Shown here piece after piece: positions 7,358-16,227 of a DNA stretch of 43,414 nt; positions within the stretch are counted from its first letter, which is position 1; each line of letters begins with the position of its first letter. The notes under the pieces are model-generated. The model was not told the origin of the DNA and ran no database searches. It saw nothing but the letters and a program-made list of their open reading frames with translations. Position numbers and translations under genes: made by a program. Source of the DNA: Sphingopyxis sp. L1A2A (lineage in GTDB: Bacteria > Pseudomonadota > Alphaproteobacteria > Sphingomonadales > Sphingomonadaceae); assembly GCF_005502465.1 (NCBI RefSeq), contig NZ_SCOT01000023.1, forward strand, positions 1-43,414. The letters run 5' to 3'.

Positions 7358-8671
7358 ATGAACGATAAAGCTGCCTTGTCGCACGGCATCACCGCACCCG
7401 CCACCGGCGTTTCGGCGCAAACGCGGTCGATGCTGTGGATTCTGCTGATCGTCTATATCTTCAATTTCCTCGACCGGCAGATCGTCAACATTCTGGCCGA
7501 ACCGATCAAGGCCGACCTGGGGCTTTCGGACACCCAGCTTGGCCTGCTCGCTGGTCCGGCCTTTGCGGTCTTTTACGCCCTGCTCGGTATCCCGATCGCG
7601 CGCTATGCCGATAAGGACGGCACGAACCGCGTGCGCCTGATCGCCATTTCGCTGGCGATCTGGTCGGCGATGACCGCGGTGTGCGGACTGGCACAGAATT
7701 TTGTCCAGCTGCTGCTGGCGCGGGTCGGGGTCGGGGTCGGCGAGGCGGGTTGCACGCCCGCCGCCCATTCGCTGATTTCGGACAGCGTACCGGCCGAAAA
7801 ACGCTCGTCGGCGATTGCATTCTACGGCCTTGGGGTGCCGATCGGTTCGCTGCTCGGCCTGATCATCGGCGGGATCGTCAACGATCTTTATGGCTGGCGC
7901 GTCGCCTTGATGATGGTCGGCGCGCCGGGGATTTTGCTCGCGCTGGTCGTGCTGTTCGTGATGCGCGAACCGCGCCACAGCCGGTCGGACGAAGCGGTGG
8001 CGACAGCGCGCGGGGTCGTGCCGCTCTCGACCGGCGAGGCGCTGCGTGAAATATTCAGCTCGCGCGCCTTCATCTATATCCTGATCGCGGCGTCGGTTGT
8101 CGCGGTCCTCGGCTATGGCAAGGCGTTGTGGACGATCAGCTTTTTCATTCGCAGCCACGGGCTGTCGACGACTGAAGCAGGGCTGTCGATGGCGGTCGTG
8201 CTCGGGCTGGCGGGGGCGTTCGGTACCTGGCTGGGCGGCAAGATGGCCGACAAGTTCGGCCCGCGCGACAAAAAGCATCTGCTGACCTTTCCCGCTTATG
8301 GCATGGCGGTTGCGGCACCCATCCTGTTCCTCGGCTATTATATGGAGGATTGGCGCGTCGCGGTGGCGATGCTGATCATCCCGACGATCCTCAATTCGGC
8401 CTATTACGGCCCGGCTTATGGCTGTGTGCAGGGGCTGGTCCAGCCCCGCGCGCGCGCCGTCGCGGCGTCGATCATGCTGTTCGGACAGAATCTGATCGGG
8501 CTGGGGCTGGGGCCGTTCCTGTTCGGGGTGCTGTCCGATGCGCTCCAGCCGGTGGCGGGACAGGAAAGCGTGCGCTGGGTGCTGTATGGCGCGGCGTGGC
8601 TGGGGCTGATCCCGGCGTTCTTCTTCTGGCGCGCGAGTCTCAGGCTGAAGGCCGAGTTGAAGTCGGGTTAA
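7358..8671 (+). CDS. MFS transporter, spinster-like
   Basis: A 437-residue major facilitator protein with about 12 membrane helices. The first helix carries LLIVYIFNFLDRQIVNILAE (29-48), a signature I associate with spinster-like MFS proteins common in sphingomonads. The loop 2-3 motif is GIPIARYADKDGTNR, and the loop 8-9 equivalent is GGKMADKFGPRDKK. ATG 7358 follows GGGAGATAAAA. The long open frame upstream is a shadow of the amidase gene. Sphingomonad genomes carry many of these transporters, often beside catabolic genes; substrate cannot be read from sequence. Confidence 0.9.
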   Translation: MNDKAALSHGITAPATGVSAQTRSMLWILLIVYIFNFLDRQIVNILAEPIKADLGLSDTQLGLLAGPAFAVFYALLGIPIARYADKDGTNRVRLIAISLAIWSAMTAVCGLAQNFVQLLLARVGVGVGEAGCTPAAHSLISDSVPAEKRSSAIAFYGLGVPIGSLLGLIIGGIVNDLYGWRVALMMVGAPGILLALVVLFVMREPRHSRSDEAVATARGVVPLSTGEALREIFSSRAFIYILIAASVVAVLGYGKALWTISFFIRSHGLSTTEAGLSMAVVLGLAGAFGTWLGGKMADKFGPRDKKHLLTFPAYGMAVAAPILFLGYYMEDWRVAVAMLIIPTILNSAYYGPAYGCVQGLVQPRARAVAASIMLFGQNLIGLGLGPFLFGVLSDALQPVAGQESVRWVLYGAAWLGLIPAFFFWRASLRLKAELKSG

Positions 8672-8682
8672 ATCTCAATGCC

Positions 8683-8763
8683 GTCATTGCGAGCGTAGCG
8701 AAGCAATCCAGGGCGGTTTACGCAGGCTCTGGATTGCCGCGTCGCTTCGCTCCTCGCAATGAC
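8683..8763. repeat. Palindromic intergenic repeat, B type, copy 1
   Basis: Begins GTCATTGCGAGCGTAGCGAA and ends CTTCGCTCCTCGCAATGAC. It fills the gap between the convergent MFS and flavin-reductase genes. Copies 2 and 3 are at 12604-12677 and 35337-35438. Confidence 0.85.
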
Positions 8764-8766
8764 GAA

Positions 8767-9357
8767 TCAGTAGGGCGGGTCGACCTTTGCGCGCTGTGCT
8801 TTCGCAGCATCGACCCACCAGTTGAGATCGTCGGCAAAGCGCGGGAAGCTCTTGACCAGCCGCGCGCCGTCTTCGCCGGTCGGCTGACCATCGGCGTCGA
8901 ACGCTCCGCCGATCCGTCCGACGGGCAGGATCGACGAGGTGACCGCCATCCCCATTTCGCCAAGCGTGTCGCGCCAGCCCATCATTGCGCGCACCCCCGA
9001 CCACGGCCCCGCCGAGTAACAGGCGATCGCCGCGGGACGCCAGAACCATTCCTCGAGATAATGGTCGGTCAGGTTTTTCAGCCCCGGCTGCGGCCCCCAA
9101 TTATATTCGCCGGTGACGAACAGAAAGCCGTCGGCGGCGCGGATCTTGGCCGCGAGTTCCGCCATCGCGGGCGGCGCCTCGCCCTTCGGATATTCCTTAT
9201 ACATGCGATCGAGCATCGGCAGGTCGACCGCCTTGGCGTCGATCAGTTCGGCGCTGTCGCCGCGCGCGATAATCGCATCGACCAGCCAATGCGCCAGCTT
9301 GATGCCCTGTCGGTCGCGGCGATAGCTGCCATAGAAGATGAGAATGTGGCGGGTCAT
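8767..9357 (-). CDS. NAD(P)H-dependent FMN reductase-family flavoprotein
   Basis: A 196-residue flavodoxin-fold protein. The N-terminal strand and phosphate-binding loop ILIFYGSYRRDRQGIKLA (5-22) and the GEYNWGPQPGLKNLTDHY segment (about 83-100, matching the family's PEYN...PG-LKN pattern) support an FMN-dependent oxidoreductase that uses NAD(P)H. The family includes azoreductases and quinone or chromate reductases. Its substrate is not evident, and no partner monooxygenase is adjacent. The gene ends next to a B-type repeat. Confidence 0.82.
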   Translation of the reverse strand: MTRHILIFYGSYRRDRQGIKLAHWLVDAIIARGDSAELIDAKAVDLPMLDRMYKEYPKGEAPPAMAELAAKIRAADGFLFVTGEYNWGPQPGLKNLTDHYLEEWFWRPAAIACYSAGPWSGVRAMMGWRDTLGEMGMAVTSSILPVGRIGGAFDADGQPTGEDGARLVKSFPRFADDLNWWVDAAKAQRAKVDPPY

Positions 9358-9408
9358 GCGGCTATCGTGCCACGCGGATGCCCGAAACGAAAGGAGCGGC
9401 GCGCGGGA

Positions 9409-10146
9409 TCAAGCGGTGCGCCCGATCAACGTTCCCTTGGCACCGCGCCGATCATAGGTGAAATCGATGTCGGGCCAGCGCGCCCGCCACCGCTTGGCGA
9501 CCAGCCGTTCGCCGATCCGCGCTGCGTCGTCGAGCAGGATCATCGCGCCCGGCGCCAGCCGCGGGAACAGCGATTCGGCGGCGCCGCGCACCAACGGATG
9601 CAGCGCCCATGGCGGCCCGTCGATCACCAGCAAGCCGATGTCGGTGGGCAGGTCGGCCAGCTGATACCACAGCCCCGGCCAGTCGCCCGGCGGTGGCCCG
9701 AGCGGGGCGTGGCGCAGATCGGCGGTGGCGCCCTGGCTGGCGAGCCATTGGCCGGTGGCAGCGACAAAATCCTGATGCTGGTCGTAACTGATCAACCGGC
9801 CGCTGCCATGCATTGCCAGCGCTTTGGCGATCACCAGGCTGCTGGCGCCGCAGCCGAGTTCGACCACGGTCGCCGGGCGCAACATTTCGATCGCATCGAC
9901 GATATGGGTCAGGAAGCGCGTATCGGCCTTCCAGCTGCCCAGATGCGGCAACGCATCGTCGGCCAAGTCGAGCCGGTGGAGCAGCGCCGCCTTGTCCGCT
10001 TTGCGGCCACCCCATAACGAGTGCAGCAGCCACGGCCATTGGATGGCGCCAAAGGCGATGACATCAAGCCGTTCGCGCAGCGGGCGCGGCAAGGCATCGT
10101 AGATGTCGGGACGGGCGAGGAAGTGCGTGGTGTCGCGGCTTGTCAT
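9409..10146 (-). CDS. Class I SAM-dependent methyltransferase
   Basis: The 245-residue product has a Rossmann methyltransferase core. Motif I is VVELGCGASSLVIAKAL (about 93-109), the acidic strand-2 end is ISYDQHQDF, and the motif IV region is LLVIDGPP (about 172-179) with an LLDDAAR strand after it. The DGPP and LDDA elements resemble the Methyltransf_24 group. The N-terminus (ALPRPLRERLDVIAFGAIQW) shows no known domain. The ATG at 10146 has no clear Shine-Dalgarno sequence, so the start is uncertain. Acceptor substrate unknown. It lies 91 bases downstream of purA on the same strand. Confidence 0.8.
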   Translation of the reverse strand: MTSRDTTHFLARPDIYDALPRPLRERLDVIAFGAIQWPWLLHSLWGGRKADKAALLHRLDLADDALPHLGSWKADTRFLTHIVDAIEMLRPATVVELGCGASSLVIAKALAMHGSGRLISYDQHQDFVAATGQWLASQGATADLRHAPLGPPPGDWPGLWYQLADLPTDIGLLVIDGPPWALHPLVRGAAESLFPRLAPGAMILLDDAARIGERLVAKRWRARWPDIDFTYDRRGAKGTLIGRTA

Positions 10147-10237
10147 CCCGACGCGGGTTAGCGGCGGGCGAAGGCAGTTCGGTGACAGCGGGGGAAACCG
10201 CGCCCAGTCGCCGCGCCGGTGCGACGACCAGCGCGGA

Positions 10238-11527
10238 TCAGTCGCTGAACGGGTCGCGGATCAGGATCGTGTCCTCGCGTTCGGGGCTGGTCGACACGAG
10301 CGCGATCGGGGTTTCGATCAGTTCCTGGACGCGCTGGATATATTTGATCGCCTGCGCGGGCAGGTCGGCATAGCTGCGTGCGCCGGCGGTCGTTTCCTGC
10401 CAGCCGTCCATTTCCTCGTAGATCGGCTCGACCTCGGCCTGATCGGCCGAATGCGACGGGAAATAGTCGAGGATCTTGCCGCGCAGCCGGTATCCGGTGC
10501 AGATGCGGATGGTGTCGAAACCGTCGAGGACGTCCAACTTAGTGAGCGCGATGCCGGTGACCCCCGATACCGCGCAGCTTTGGCGCACCAGCACCGCGTC
10601 GAACCAGCCGCAGCGGCGCTTGCGCCCGGTGACGGTGCCGAATTCATGCCCGCGTTCGCCCAGCTTTTGCCCGGTCGCATCCTCGAGTTCGGTCGGGAAG
10701 GGGCCGCTCCCGACGCGGGTCGTATAGGCCTTGGCGATGCCGAGGACGAAACCGACCGCGCCGGGGCCGAGGCCCGAACCGCTCGCGGCGGTGCCGCTGA
10801 CGGTGTTCGAGCTGGTGACGAAGGGATAGGTGCCATGATCGACGTCGAGCAACACCCCCTGCGCGCCCTCGAACAGGATGCGCGCGCCGGCCTTGCGGAC
10901 TTTCTTCAGGCGCTTCCACACCGGCTGGGCATATTCGAGGACGTAGTCGGCGATTTCGGTGAGGTCTGCGACGAGCCGCTCGCGGTCGATCGGCGGCTCG
11001 CCGAAGCCGGCGCGCAGCGCGTCGTGATGCGCGGTCAGGCGGTCGAGCTGCGGTTCGAGCTTGTCGAGGTGCGCGAGGTCGCAGACGCGGATCGCGCGGC
11101 GACCGACCTTGTCCTCATACGCCGGGCCGATGCCGCGCCCGGTGGTGCCGATCTTGCCCGCGCCCGCGGCGGTTTCGCGCAGCGCGTCGAGATCGCGGTG
11201 GAACGGCAGGATCAGCGCGCAATTGTCGGCGATCGCGAAATTCTCGGCATTGATGACAACGCCCTGGCCACGCAGCTTGGTGATCTCGTCGCGCAGCGCC
11301 CACGGGTCGAGCACGACGCCGTTGCCGATGATCGACAGCGTGCCGGTGACGATGCCCGACGGCAGCAGCGACAGTTTGTACACCTGTTCGCCGACGACCA
11401 GCGTATGACCGGCATTATGACCGCCCTGAAAGCGCACCACGGCATCGGCGCGGCTGGCGAGCCAGTCGACAATCTTGCCCTTGCCCTCGTCGCCCCATTG
11501 CGACCCGATGACGGTAACATTTGCCAT
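10238..11527 (-). CDS. purA: Adenylosuccinate synthetase
   Basis: Catalyses GTP-dependent condensation of IMP and aspartate to adenylosuccinate, the first step from IMP to AMP. The 429-residue length is standard. The P-loop WGDEGKGK (11-18) holds catalytic Asp13, and [10 protein letters not shown] (35-44) holds catalytic His41. The IMP-binding [14 protein letters not shown] segment and the C-terminal GTP-binding TKLDVLDG are present. The neighbours hisZ, serA and serC lie upstream on the same strand but are separated by plus-strand genes, so purA is probably transcribed on its own. Confidence 0.97.
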   Translation of the reverse strand: MANVTVIGSQWGDEGKGKIVDWLASRADAVVRFQGGHNAGHTLVVGEQVYKLSLLPSGIVTGTLSIIGNGVVLDPWALRDEITKLRGQGVVINAENFAIADNCALILPFHRDLDALRETAAGAGKIGTTGRGIGPAYEDKVGRRAIRVCDLAHLDKLEPQLDRLTAHHDALRAGFGEPPIDRERLVADLTEIADYVLEYAQPVWKRLKKVRKAGARILFEGAQGVLLDVDHGTYPFVTSSNTVSGTAASGSGLGPGAVGFVLGIAKAYTTRVGSGPFPTELEDATGQKLGERGHEFGTVTGRKRRCGWFDAVLVRQSCAVSGVTGIALTKLDVLDGFDTIRICTGYRLRGKILDYFPSHSADQAEVEPIYEEMDGWQETTAGARSYADLPAQAIKYIQRVQELIETPIALVSTSPEREDTILIRDPFSD

Positions 11528-11665
11528 GATGCTGTCCTGCTGAACGAGGCCATTTGACCCGGCGCGGCCTTAGCCGATTTGGCTGGAGAGGCAAGCGCGC
11601 TGGGATGAATTTGCGACATTTGGGTCCGACAAGGGCAGCGCGCCGGGGGCGATGGAGGTGCAGAT

Positions 11666-12598
11666 ATGAGCAAGCGATACTGGATCGGTCTGTTCGCCGT
11701 GACTGCGGTGGTCGCCAGCGGTATGCCCGCAAGCGATGCGCGCGAGACGCTGCGCGACCGCCTGCGCGAACGGATGGCCGAACGCATGGGCGCCGAGGAC
11801 GGCGTCAAGGTTCCGGGCAGCGAGACGATCGCCTATGGCAGCGACCCGCTACAGGTGCTCGATATCTGGCGCGCCAAGGGCGCCAAGGGACCGGCGCCGC
11901 TGATCATCTATGTCCACGGCGGCGGGTGGAAGCGCGGCAGCAAGGACAATGCGACCGGGCGCTTCAAACCGGTGCATTATCCGGCGCAGGGCTATGCCTT
12001 TGCCTCGATCAACTACCGCCTTGTCCCCACCGCGACGGTCGAGCAGCAGGCGGCCGACGTCGCGGGCGCGGTGAAGGCGCTGGTGGGTCGCGCCAGCGCG
12101 CTGGGCATCGACCGGCGGCGGATCGTGTTGATGGGGCATAGCGCGGGCGCGCATCTGGTCGCGCTGGTCGGGACCGACGAGCGCTATCTGAAGGGCGCCG
12201 GACTGTCCTTCGGCGACATCGCGGGGGTGATCCCCAACGATGGCGCGGCTTATCATGTCCCGGCGCAGATGAAGGACGGCCCGCCGATCATGCAGGCGAC
12301 CTACAAACAGGCGTTCGGGACCGACCCGGCGCGGCAAAAGGCGCTGTCGCCGACCGCGCACGCTGCGGCGCCCAATGCGCCGGATTTCTTGCTGCTCTAT
12401 GTCCAGCGCGCCGATGGGGTGCGGCAGGCGAAGGCTTTGGGGAGCGCGCTGGTCGCCGGCGGCAGCCGGGTCGAGCATGGCAGTTTCCCCGGCGAGGGGT
12501 TGAAAGGCCATGCCGAGATCAACCGCAGCCTGGGCGATCCGGCCTATGCGGCGACGGGGGCGGTCGATGCGTGGCTGAAGCGGGTGTTCGGCAAGTAA
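11666..12598 (+). CDS. Exported alpha/beta-hydrolase (BD-FAE / carboxylesterase-like)
   Basis: A 310-residue hydrolase with an N-terminal signal peptide (hydrophobic residues 5-19). The oxyanion motif HGGGW is at 84-88 and the nucleophile elbow GHSAGAH holds Ser159. Asp250 (in QRADGVRQ) and His282 (in LKGHAEI) are the likely rest of the triad. The HGGGW motif and short length fit the BD-FAE or kynurenine-formamidase-like esterases. GGAGG (11654-11658) sits at good spacing before ATG 11666. A charged helix RDRLRERMAERMGAE follows the signal peptide. The natural ester is unknown. Confidence 0.85.
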   Translation: MSKRYWIGLFAVTAVVASGMPASDARETLRDRLRERMAERMGAEDGVKVPGSETIAYGSDPLQVLDIWRAKGAKGPAPLIIYVHGGGWKRGSKDNATGRFKPVHYPAQGYAFASINYRLVPTATVEQQAADVAGAVKALVGRASALGIDRRRIVLMGHSAGAHLVALVGTDERYLKGAGLSFGDIAGVIPNDGAAYHVPAQMKDGPPIMQATYKQAFGTDPARQKALSPTAHAAAPNAPDFLLLYVQRADGVRQAKALGSALVAGGSRVEHGSFPGEGLKGHAEINRSLGDPAYAATGAVDAWLKRVFGK

Positions 12599-12603
12599 CG
12601 ATC

Positions 12604-12677
12604 GTCATTGCGAGCATAGCGAAGCAATCCAGAGCGGCTTGTCACGCCCTAGATTGCTTCGCTACGCTCGCAATGAC
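12604..12677. repeat. Palindromic intergenic repeat, B type, copy 2
   Basis: Arms GTCATTGCGAGCATAGCGAA and CTTCGCTACGCTCGCAATGAC form a near-perfect long hairpin. It starts five bases after the hydrolase stop codon. Confidence 0.87.
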
Positions 12678-12711
12678 GGAAAAAATAGCGGAACCATGAG
12701 GATATGTAGCC

Positions 12712-13089
12712 ATGACCGACCCCGACGCCCCCTATCACGCCCATATCTATTACGACCCCGCCGAGCGCCCCGCGGCCGCCGCACTGCGCGACGGTTTCGG
12801 CGGCGACCCCGCGATCCTGTTCATTGGCGCGATGACCGAAGGCGCCGCCGGGCCGCATCCGATCGCGCAATATGAAGTGCATTTCCTGGCGCGCTCGCGC
12901 GGCGATGTGGTCGCGGCAATCGAAGCGACCGGGCTGCGTGCGCTGGTGCATCCGCTGACCGATGACGATGTGGCTGACCATACGACGCTGGCGCACTGGA
13001 TTGGTGAGCCGGTCGAGCTCGACGTGACGGTGCTCGATCCGCCGGGGATCAATCAGGGGGTGCCGCGGTTCGGGATTGCGGATTTTTAG
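12712..13089 (+). CDS. DOPA 4,5-dioxygenase family protein
   Basis: A 125-residue protein with the compact two-repeat fold pattern of the DOPA 4,5-dioxygenase family: YHAHIYYDP (8-16), GPHPIAQYEVHF (47-58) and the C-terminal LVHPLTDDDVADHTTLAHWIG (residues 78 onward) supply the conserved histidines expected to bind iron. Characterised relatives cleave catechols extradiol-fashion; many bacterial members have no known substrate. It stands alone between a B-type repeat upstream and an A-type repeat downstream. Confidence 0.85.
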   Translation: MTDPDAPYHAHIYYDPAERPAAAALRDGFGGDPAILFIGAMTEGAAGPHPIAQYEVHFLARSRGDVVAAIEATGLRALVHPLTDDDVADHTTLAHWIGEPVELDVTVLDPPGINQGVPRFGIADF

Positions 13090-13118
13090 ATTTTCAGCAC
13101 GTCGGTTGAAAACCAATC

Positions 13119-13198
13119 CCGTTCGCATCGAGCGAAGTCGAGATGCCTATCGGTGGCACACGCCCTCCCGGTGTCTCGACTTCGCTCGACACGAACGG
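13119..13198. repeat. 80-bp palindromic intergenic repeat, A type, copy 2
   Basis: Same outer arms and length as the copy at 5578-5657; only the loop region differs. It lies between the convergent DOPA-dioxygenase-family gene and hisZ. Confidence 0.85.
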
Positions 13199-13212
13199 AT
13201 TTGGTGGATGCC

Positions 13213-14325
13213 TCAAGCCTCGACCGGCCCGTCGCTGCCAAGCCGCCACCCACAGCCCAACGCCCGCGCATCGTCGGCGTCGGACAGCGCCGCGACCGTC
13301 TGCCAGTCATCGGCGCGCAGGCTGGCCGCGAGCGCCGGATCATGGCCGAGCGGCAGGAAGATGCGGCGGTCGCGGTCGTCTTCGGCGCCAAGGCCCGCGT
13401 CGATCAGCGGATCGGGATAAAGCGAAAAGCCGACCGCGGCTTCTTCCTGTTCGCCGACCGGGATCGCATAGCCGCCGCCGCGGCCGACCGCGTCGCCCTG
13501 GCCGGGAACGAAGATCTGGAACCCGAACCAGCTTTGATAGGCAAAGCCATGGCGCTCGGTCGGGTCGAGGGTCAGCGTCACGCGGTCGCGCACCGGTGCG
13601 GCGATCGCTTCGAGCGCATCGATGCGCGCCGTGAGTACGCCGCTGGTGTCAAAGGCGCGAAGGTCGGCGATCGCCTGATCGAACGGGCCGGTCGCACGGA
13701 GCAGCGGCAGATAGGCCTGTGCGCCAAGCCGGGTCAGGGCACCGGCATCTTTCGCATCGAGCTCGTCGCGCAGCTGCTGGATGTTGGTATCGACGGGCAG
13801 CGGGCCGTTCGCGAGCAGGTCGACGACGTCGGGCAAGGTGAAGTCGATCGTGACCGGACCGATTCCTGCGGCTTCGAGTGCGTCGATCGCGACGCCGACG
13901 ATCTCGCGCGCCGCCGCGACGCTGTCGCTGCCGATCAGTTCGGCGCCGACCTGAAGCATCTCGCGTGCGGGGCGAAGCTGGCTGGCGCGCAGCTTCACCA
14001 CCTGTCCGGCGTAGCAGAGGCGGAGCGGACGCGGAGCATTGGCGAGCAATGAGGTCGCGATACGGCCAACCTGTCGGGTGATGTCAGGCCGCAGCGCCAG
14101 CGTGCGCTGCGACACCGGATCGGTGAAGCGCAGCAGGTCGCGGGCGGTGCGATCATCGTCACCGCCCAGCGTCTCGCGAAATTCGGCGAGCGGCGGCGAC
14201 ACGCGGCCATAGCCGTGCGCGCGCATCGCATCGACGAGCGCGCGCGTGACGCGCGACGCCGCCTCGGCCTGTTGGGGCAGGCGATCGCGGAGGCCTTCGG
14301 GCAGCAGGGCAGGGGTGCGAGGCAT
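13213..14325 (-). CDS. hisZ: ATP phosphoribosyltransferase regulatory subunit HisZ
   Basis: HisZ is a class II aminoacyl-tRNA-synthetase-like protein that pairs with the short form of HisG to start histidine synthesis and mediate feedback control. The 370-residue product has LLPEGLRDRLP near the N-terminus, then RVSPPLAEF, LLRFTDPVSQRTLALRPDIT (about 77-96, the HisS-like motif 2 region), and a C-terminal GRGGGYAIP segment. ATG 14325 gives a start at MPRTPALLPEGL; the frame continues to 14394 through repeat DNA. HisG is not in the window. It lies downstream of serA on the same strand but is separated from it by a long D-type repeat. Confidence 0.9.
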   Translation of the reverse strand: MPRTPALLPEGLRDRLPQQAEAASRVTRALVDAMRAHGYGRVSPPLAEFRETLGGDDDRTARDLLRFTDPVSQRTLALRPDITRQVGRIATSLLANAPRPLRLCYAGQVVKLRASQLRPAREMLQVGAELIGSDSVAAAREIVGVAIDALEAAGIGPVTIDFTLPDVVDLLANGPLPVDTNIQQLRDELDAKDAGALTRLGAQAYLPLLRATGPFDQAIADLRAFDTSGVLTARIDALEAIAAPVRDRVTLTLDPTERHGFAYQSWFGFQIFVPGQGDAVGRGGGYAIPVGEQEEAAVGFSLYPDPLIDAGLGAEDDRDRRIFLPLGHDPALAASLRADDWQTVAALSDADDARALGCGWRLGSDGPVEA

Positions 14326-14372
14326 CGGTGCGGCCTTAATAGTAGTGCGGTGCAATTGAAAGCATCGCCAAT

Positions 14373-14527
14373 CCTCTCCCGTTGGGAGAGGCAACGAGAC
14401 TTGGCGGCTCGCCGCCTAGTCGCAGTGGTGAGGGGATGTGCCATTGCGATAGCGCGCATCCCCTCATCCAACTCCGCCTAGCCGACAAGTCGGCAAGGCT
14501 GCGTATCCTTCTCCCCACGGGAGAAGG
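14373..14527. repeat. Long palindromic intergenic repeat, D type
   Basis: About 155 bases with CTCTCCCGTTGGGAGAGG at one end and CCTTCTCCCCACGGGAGAAGG at the other. Internal short stems include GGCGGCTCGCCGCC and CCGACAAGTCGG. The words GAGACTTGG, TAGTCGCAG and CTGCGTATCCTT recur in the copy at 19159-19333. It fills most of the hisZ-serA gap. Confidence 0.82.
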
Positions 14528-14534
14528 TTTCGGG

Positions 14535-16121
14535 TCAGAACTTCAAACCCTTCACCGTCTTCACCCCCGGAAGTTGGCAAAGTTGCCACAGAAGTGGTTC
14601 GGGCATCGGCGAGTCGAGGCTCAAAAGCAGCACCGCTTCGCCGCCCGCGGCGCGGCGGCCGAGGTGGAAGGTGCCGATGTTGAGTCCGGCTTCGCCGAGC
14701 GCGGTGCCGATGCGGCCGATGAAGCCCGGCGCGTCCTCGTTGACGATATAGAGCATGTGGCCGTCCAGATCGGCCTCGACCTTGATCCCGAACATTTCGA
14801 CGAGGCGCGGGTCGCCGTTGCTGAACAAGGTGCCCGCGACCGAGCGGTCGCCCGCTTCGGTCGCCACGGTGACGCGGACCAGCGTGTGATAATCGCCGTC
14901 GCGGTCGTGGCGCACTTCGCGCACGTCGAGCCCGCGTTCGCGCGCGAGGTGCGGGGCGTTGACCATGTTCACGCTGTCCGAATAGCGGCGCATCAGGCCG
15001 GTGAGCACCGCGGCGGTGATCGGCTTGAGGTTGAGTTCGGCGGCGGCGCCCTCGACCTCGACCGAGATCGTCGTGAGATTGTCGTGCGCAAGCTGGCCGA
15101 CCAGGCTGCCGAGCTTTTCGGCGAGGCTCATATAGGGGCGCAGCTTCGGCGCTTCCTCGGCCGACAGGCTGGGGACGTTGAGCGCATTGGTGATGCCGCC
15201 GGTGAGCAGATAATCGCTGATCTGTTCAGCCACCTGGATCGCGACATTGACCTGCGCTTCGTCGGTCGACGCGCCCAGATGCGGTGTGCAGATGAAGTTC
15301 GGCGCGCTGAACAGCGGATGGTCGGCTGCCGGCGGCTCCTGCGCGAACACGTCGAGCGCCGCGCCCGCGACTTGGCCGCTTTCGAGCGCGTCCTTGAGAG
15401 CGGCTTCGTCGATCAGCCCGCCACGGGCGCAGTTGATGATCCGCACGCCCTTCTTCGCCTTGGCGATATTCTCGGCCGACAGGATGTTGCGCGTCTGGTC
15501 GGTCAGCGGGGTGTGCAGCGTGATGAAATCGGCCTTGGCGAGCAGGGTGTCGAGGTCGGCCTTTTCGACGCCGAGTTCGATCGCGCGCTCGGGGGTCAGG
15601 AAGGGATCGAAGGCGACCACCTTCATCCGCAGGCCCAGCGCGCGTTCGGCGACGATGCTGCCGATGTTGCCGCAACCGATCAGGCCGAGCGTCTTCGACG
15701 TCAGCTCGACCCCCATGAAGTCGTTCTTCGGCCATTTGCCCGCCTGCGTCCCGGCGTTGGCTTCGGGAATCTGGCGGGCGAGCGCGAACATCATCGCGAT
15801 CGCATGTTCGGCGGTGGTGATGCTGTTGCCGAAGGGGGTGTTCATCACGATGACGCCCTTTTTCGACGCCTCGGGAATGTCGACATTGTCGACGCCGATC
15901 CCGGCGCGGCCGACGACCTTCAGGTTCGTCGCGGCGGCGAGGACGTCGGCGGTGACCTTGGTGGCCGACCGGATCGCGAGGCCGTCATAATCGCCGATCA
16001 TCGCGATCAGCTCGTCCTTGGTCTTGCCGGTGATTTCGTCGACCTGGATGCCGCGTTCCTTGAAAATCGCGGCGGCTTTGGGATCCATCTTGTCGCTGAT
16101 GAGGACTTTGGGAGCAGTCAT
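14535..16121 (-). CDS. serA: D-3-phosphoglycerate dehydrogenase
   Basis: Oxidises 3-phosphoglycerate to 3-phosphohydroxypyruvate, the first committed step of serine synthesis. The 528-residue length is the long form. The NAD-binding GLIGCGNIGSIVAER segment (147-159) is intact. Arg233 (CARGG), Glu262 (FAQEPP) and His281 (CTPHLG) match the catalytic set. An intervening ASB-type domain is followed by a C-terminal ACT domain starting near DLDGHMLYIVNEDAPGFIG, which usually senses serine. It lies downstream of serC, separated by a C-type palindromic repeat, and is probably co-transcribed from the serC promoter. Confidence 0.96.
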   Translation of the reverse strand: MTAPKVLISDKMDPKAAAIFKERGIQVDEITGKTKDELIAMIGDYDGLAIRSATKVTADVLAAATNLKVVGRAGIGVDNVDIPEASKKGVIVMNTPFGNSITTAEHAIAMMFALARQIPEANAGTQAGKWPKNDFMGVELTSKTLGLIGCGNIGSIVAERALGLRMKVVAFDPFLTPERAIELGVEKADLDTLLAKADFITLHTPLTDQTRNILSAENIAKAKKGVRIINCARGGLIDEAALKDALESGQVAGAALDVFAQEPPAADHPLFSAPNFICTPHLGASTDEAQVNVAIQVAEQISDYLLTGGITNALNVPSLSAEEAPKLRPYMSLAEKLGSLVGQLAHDNLTTISVEVEGAAAELNLKPITAAVLTGLMRRYSDSVNMVNAPHLARERGLDVREVRHDRDGDYHTLVRVTVATEAGDRSVAGTLFSNGDPRLVEMFGIKVEADLDGHMLYIVNEDAPGFIGRIGTALGEAGLNIGTFHLGRRAAGGEAVLLLSLDSPMPEPLLWQLCQLPGVKTVKGLKF

Positions 16122-16141
16122 TTCGATATTCCTTTTACCTC

Positions 16142-16218
16142 GTCATTCCCGCGAAAGCGGGAACCCAGTGTGGGATCAGCCCACGCACGCTCTGGGTCCC
16201 CGCTTTCGCGGGGATGAC
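16142..16218. repeat. Palindromic intergenic repeat, C type, copy 1
   Basis: Arms GTCATTCCCGCGAAAGCGGG and CCCCGCTTTCGCGGGGATGAC with inner arms AACCCAG and CTGGGT. It sits between serC and serA, where it could attenuate or stabilise the mRNA. Confidence 0.87.
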
Positions 16219-16227
16219 GAAAAAAAT

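Noticed and set aside
7247..8278. N-terminal extension of the amidase frame to 868 residues
   Set aside because: It is the antisense shadow of the MFS gene, and the signal peptide begins at 7246.
8350..11557. Long plus-strand open frames (8350-10017 and 10103-11557) opposite the reductase, methyltransferase and purA
   Set aside because: They overlap real genes in antisense with low-complexity Arg/Gly composition and no start signals.
14382..16217. 611-codon plus-strand open frame opposite serA
   Set aside because: Mirror of serA codon bias; it has no recognisable domain and runs through two palindromic repeats.
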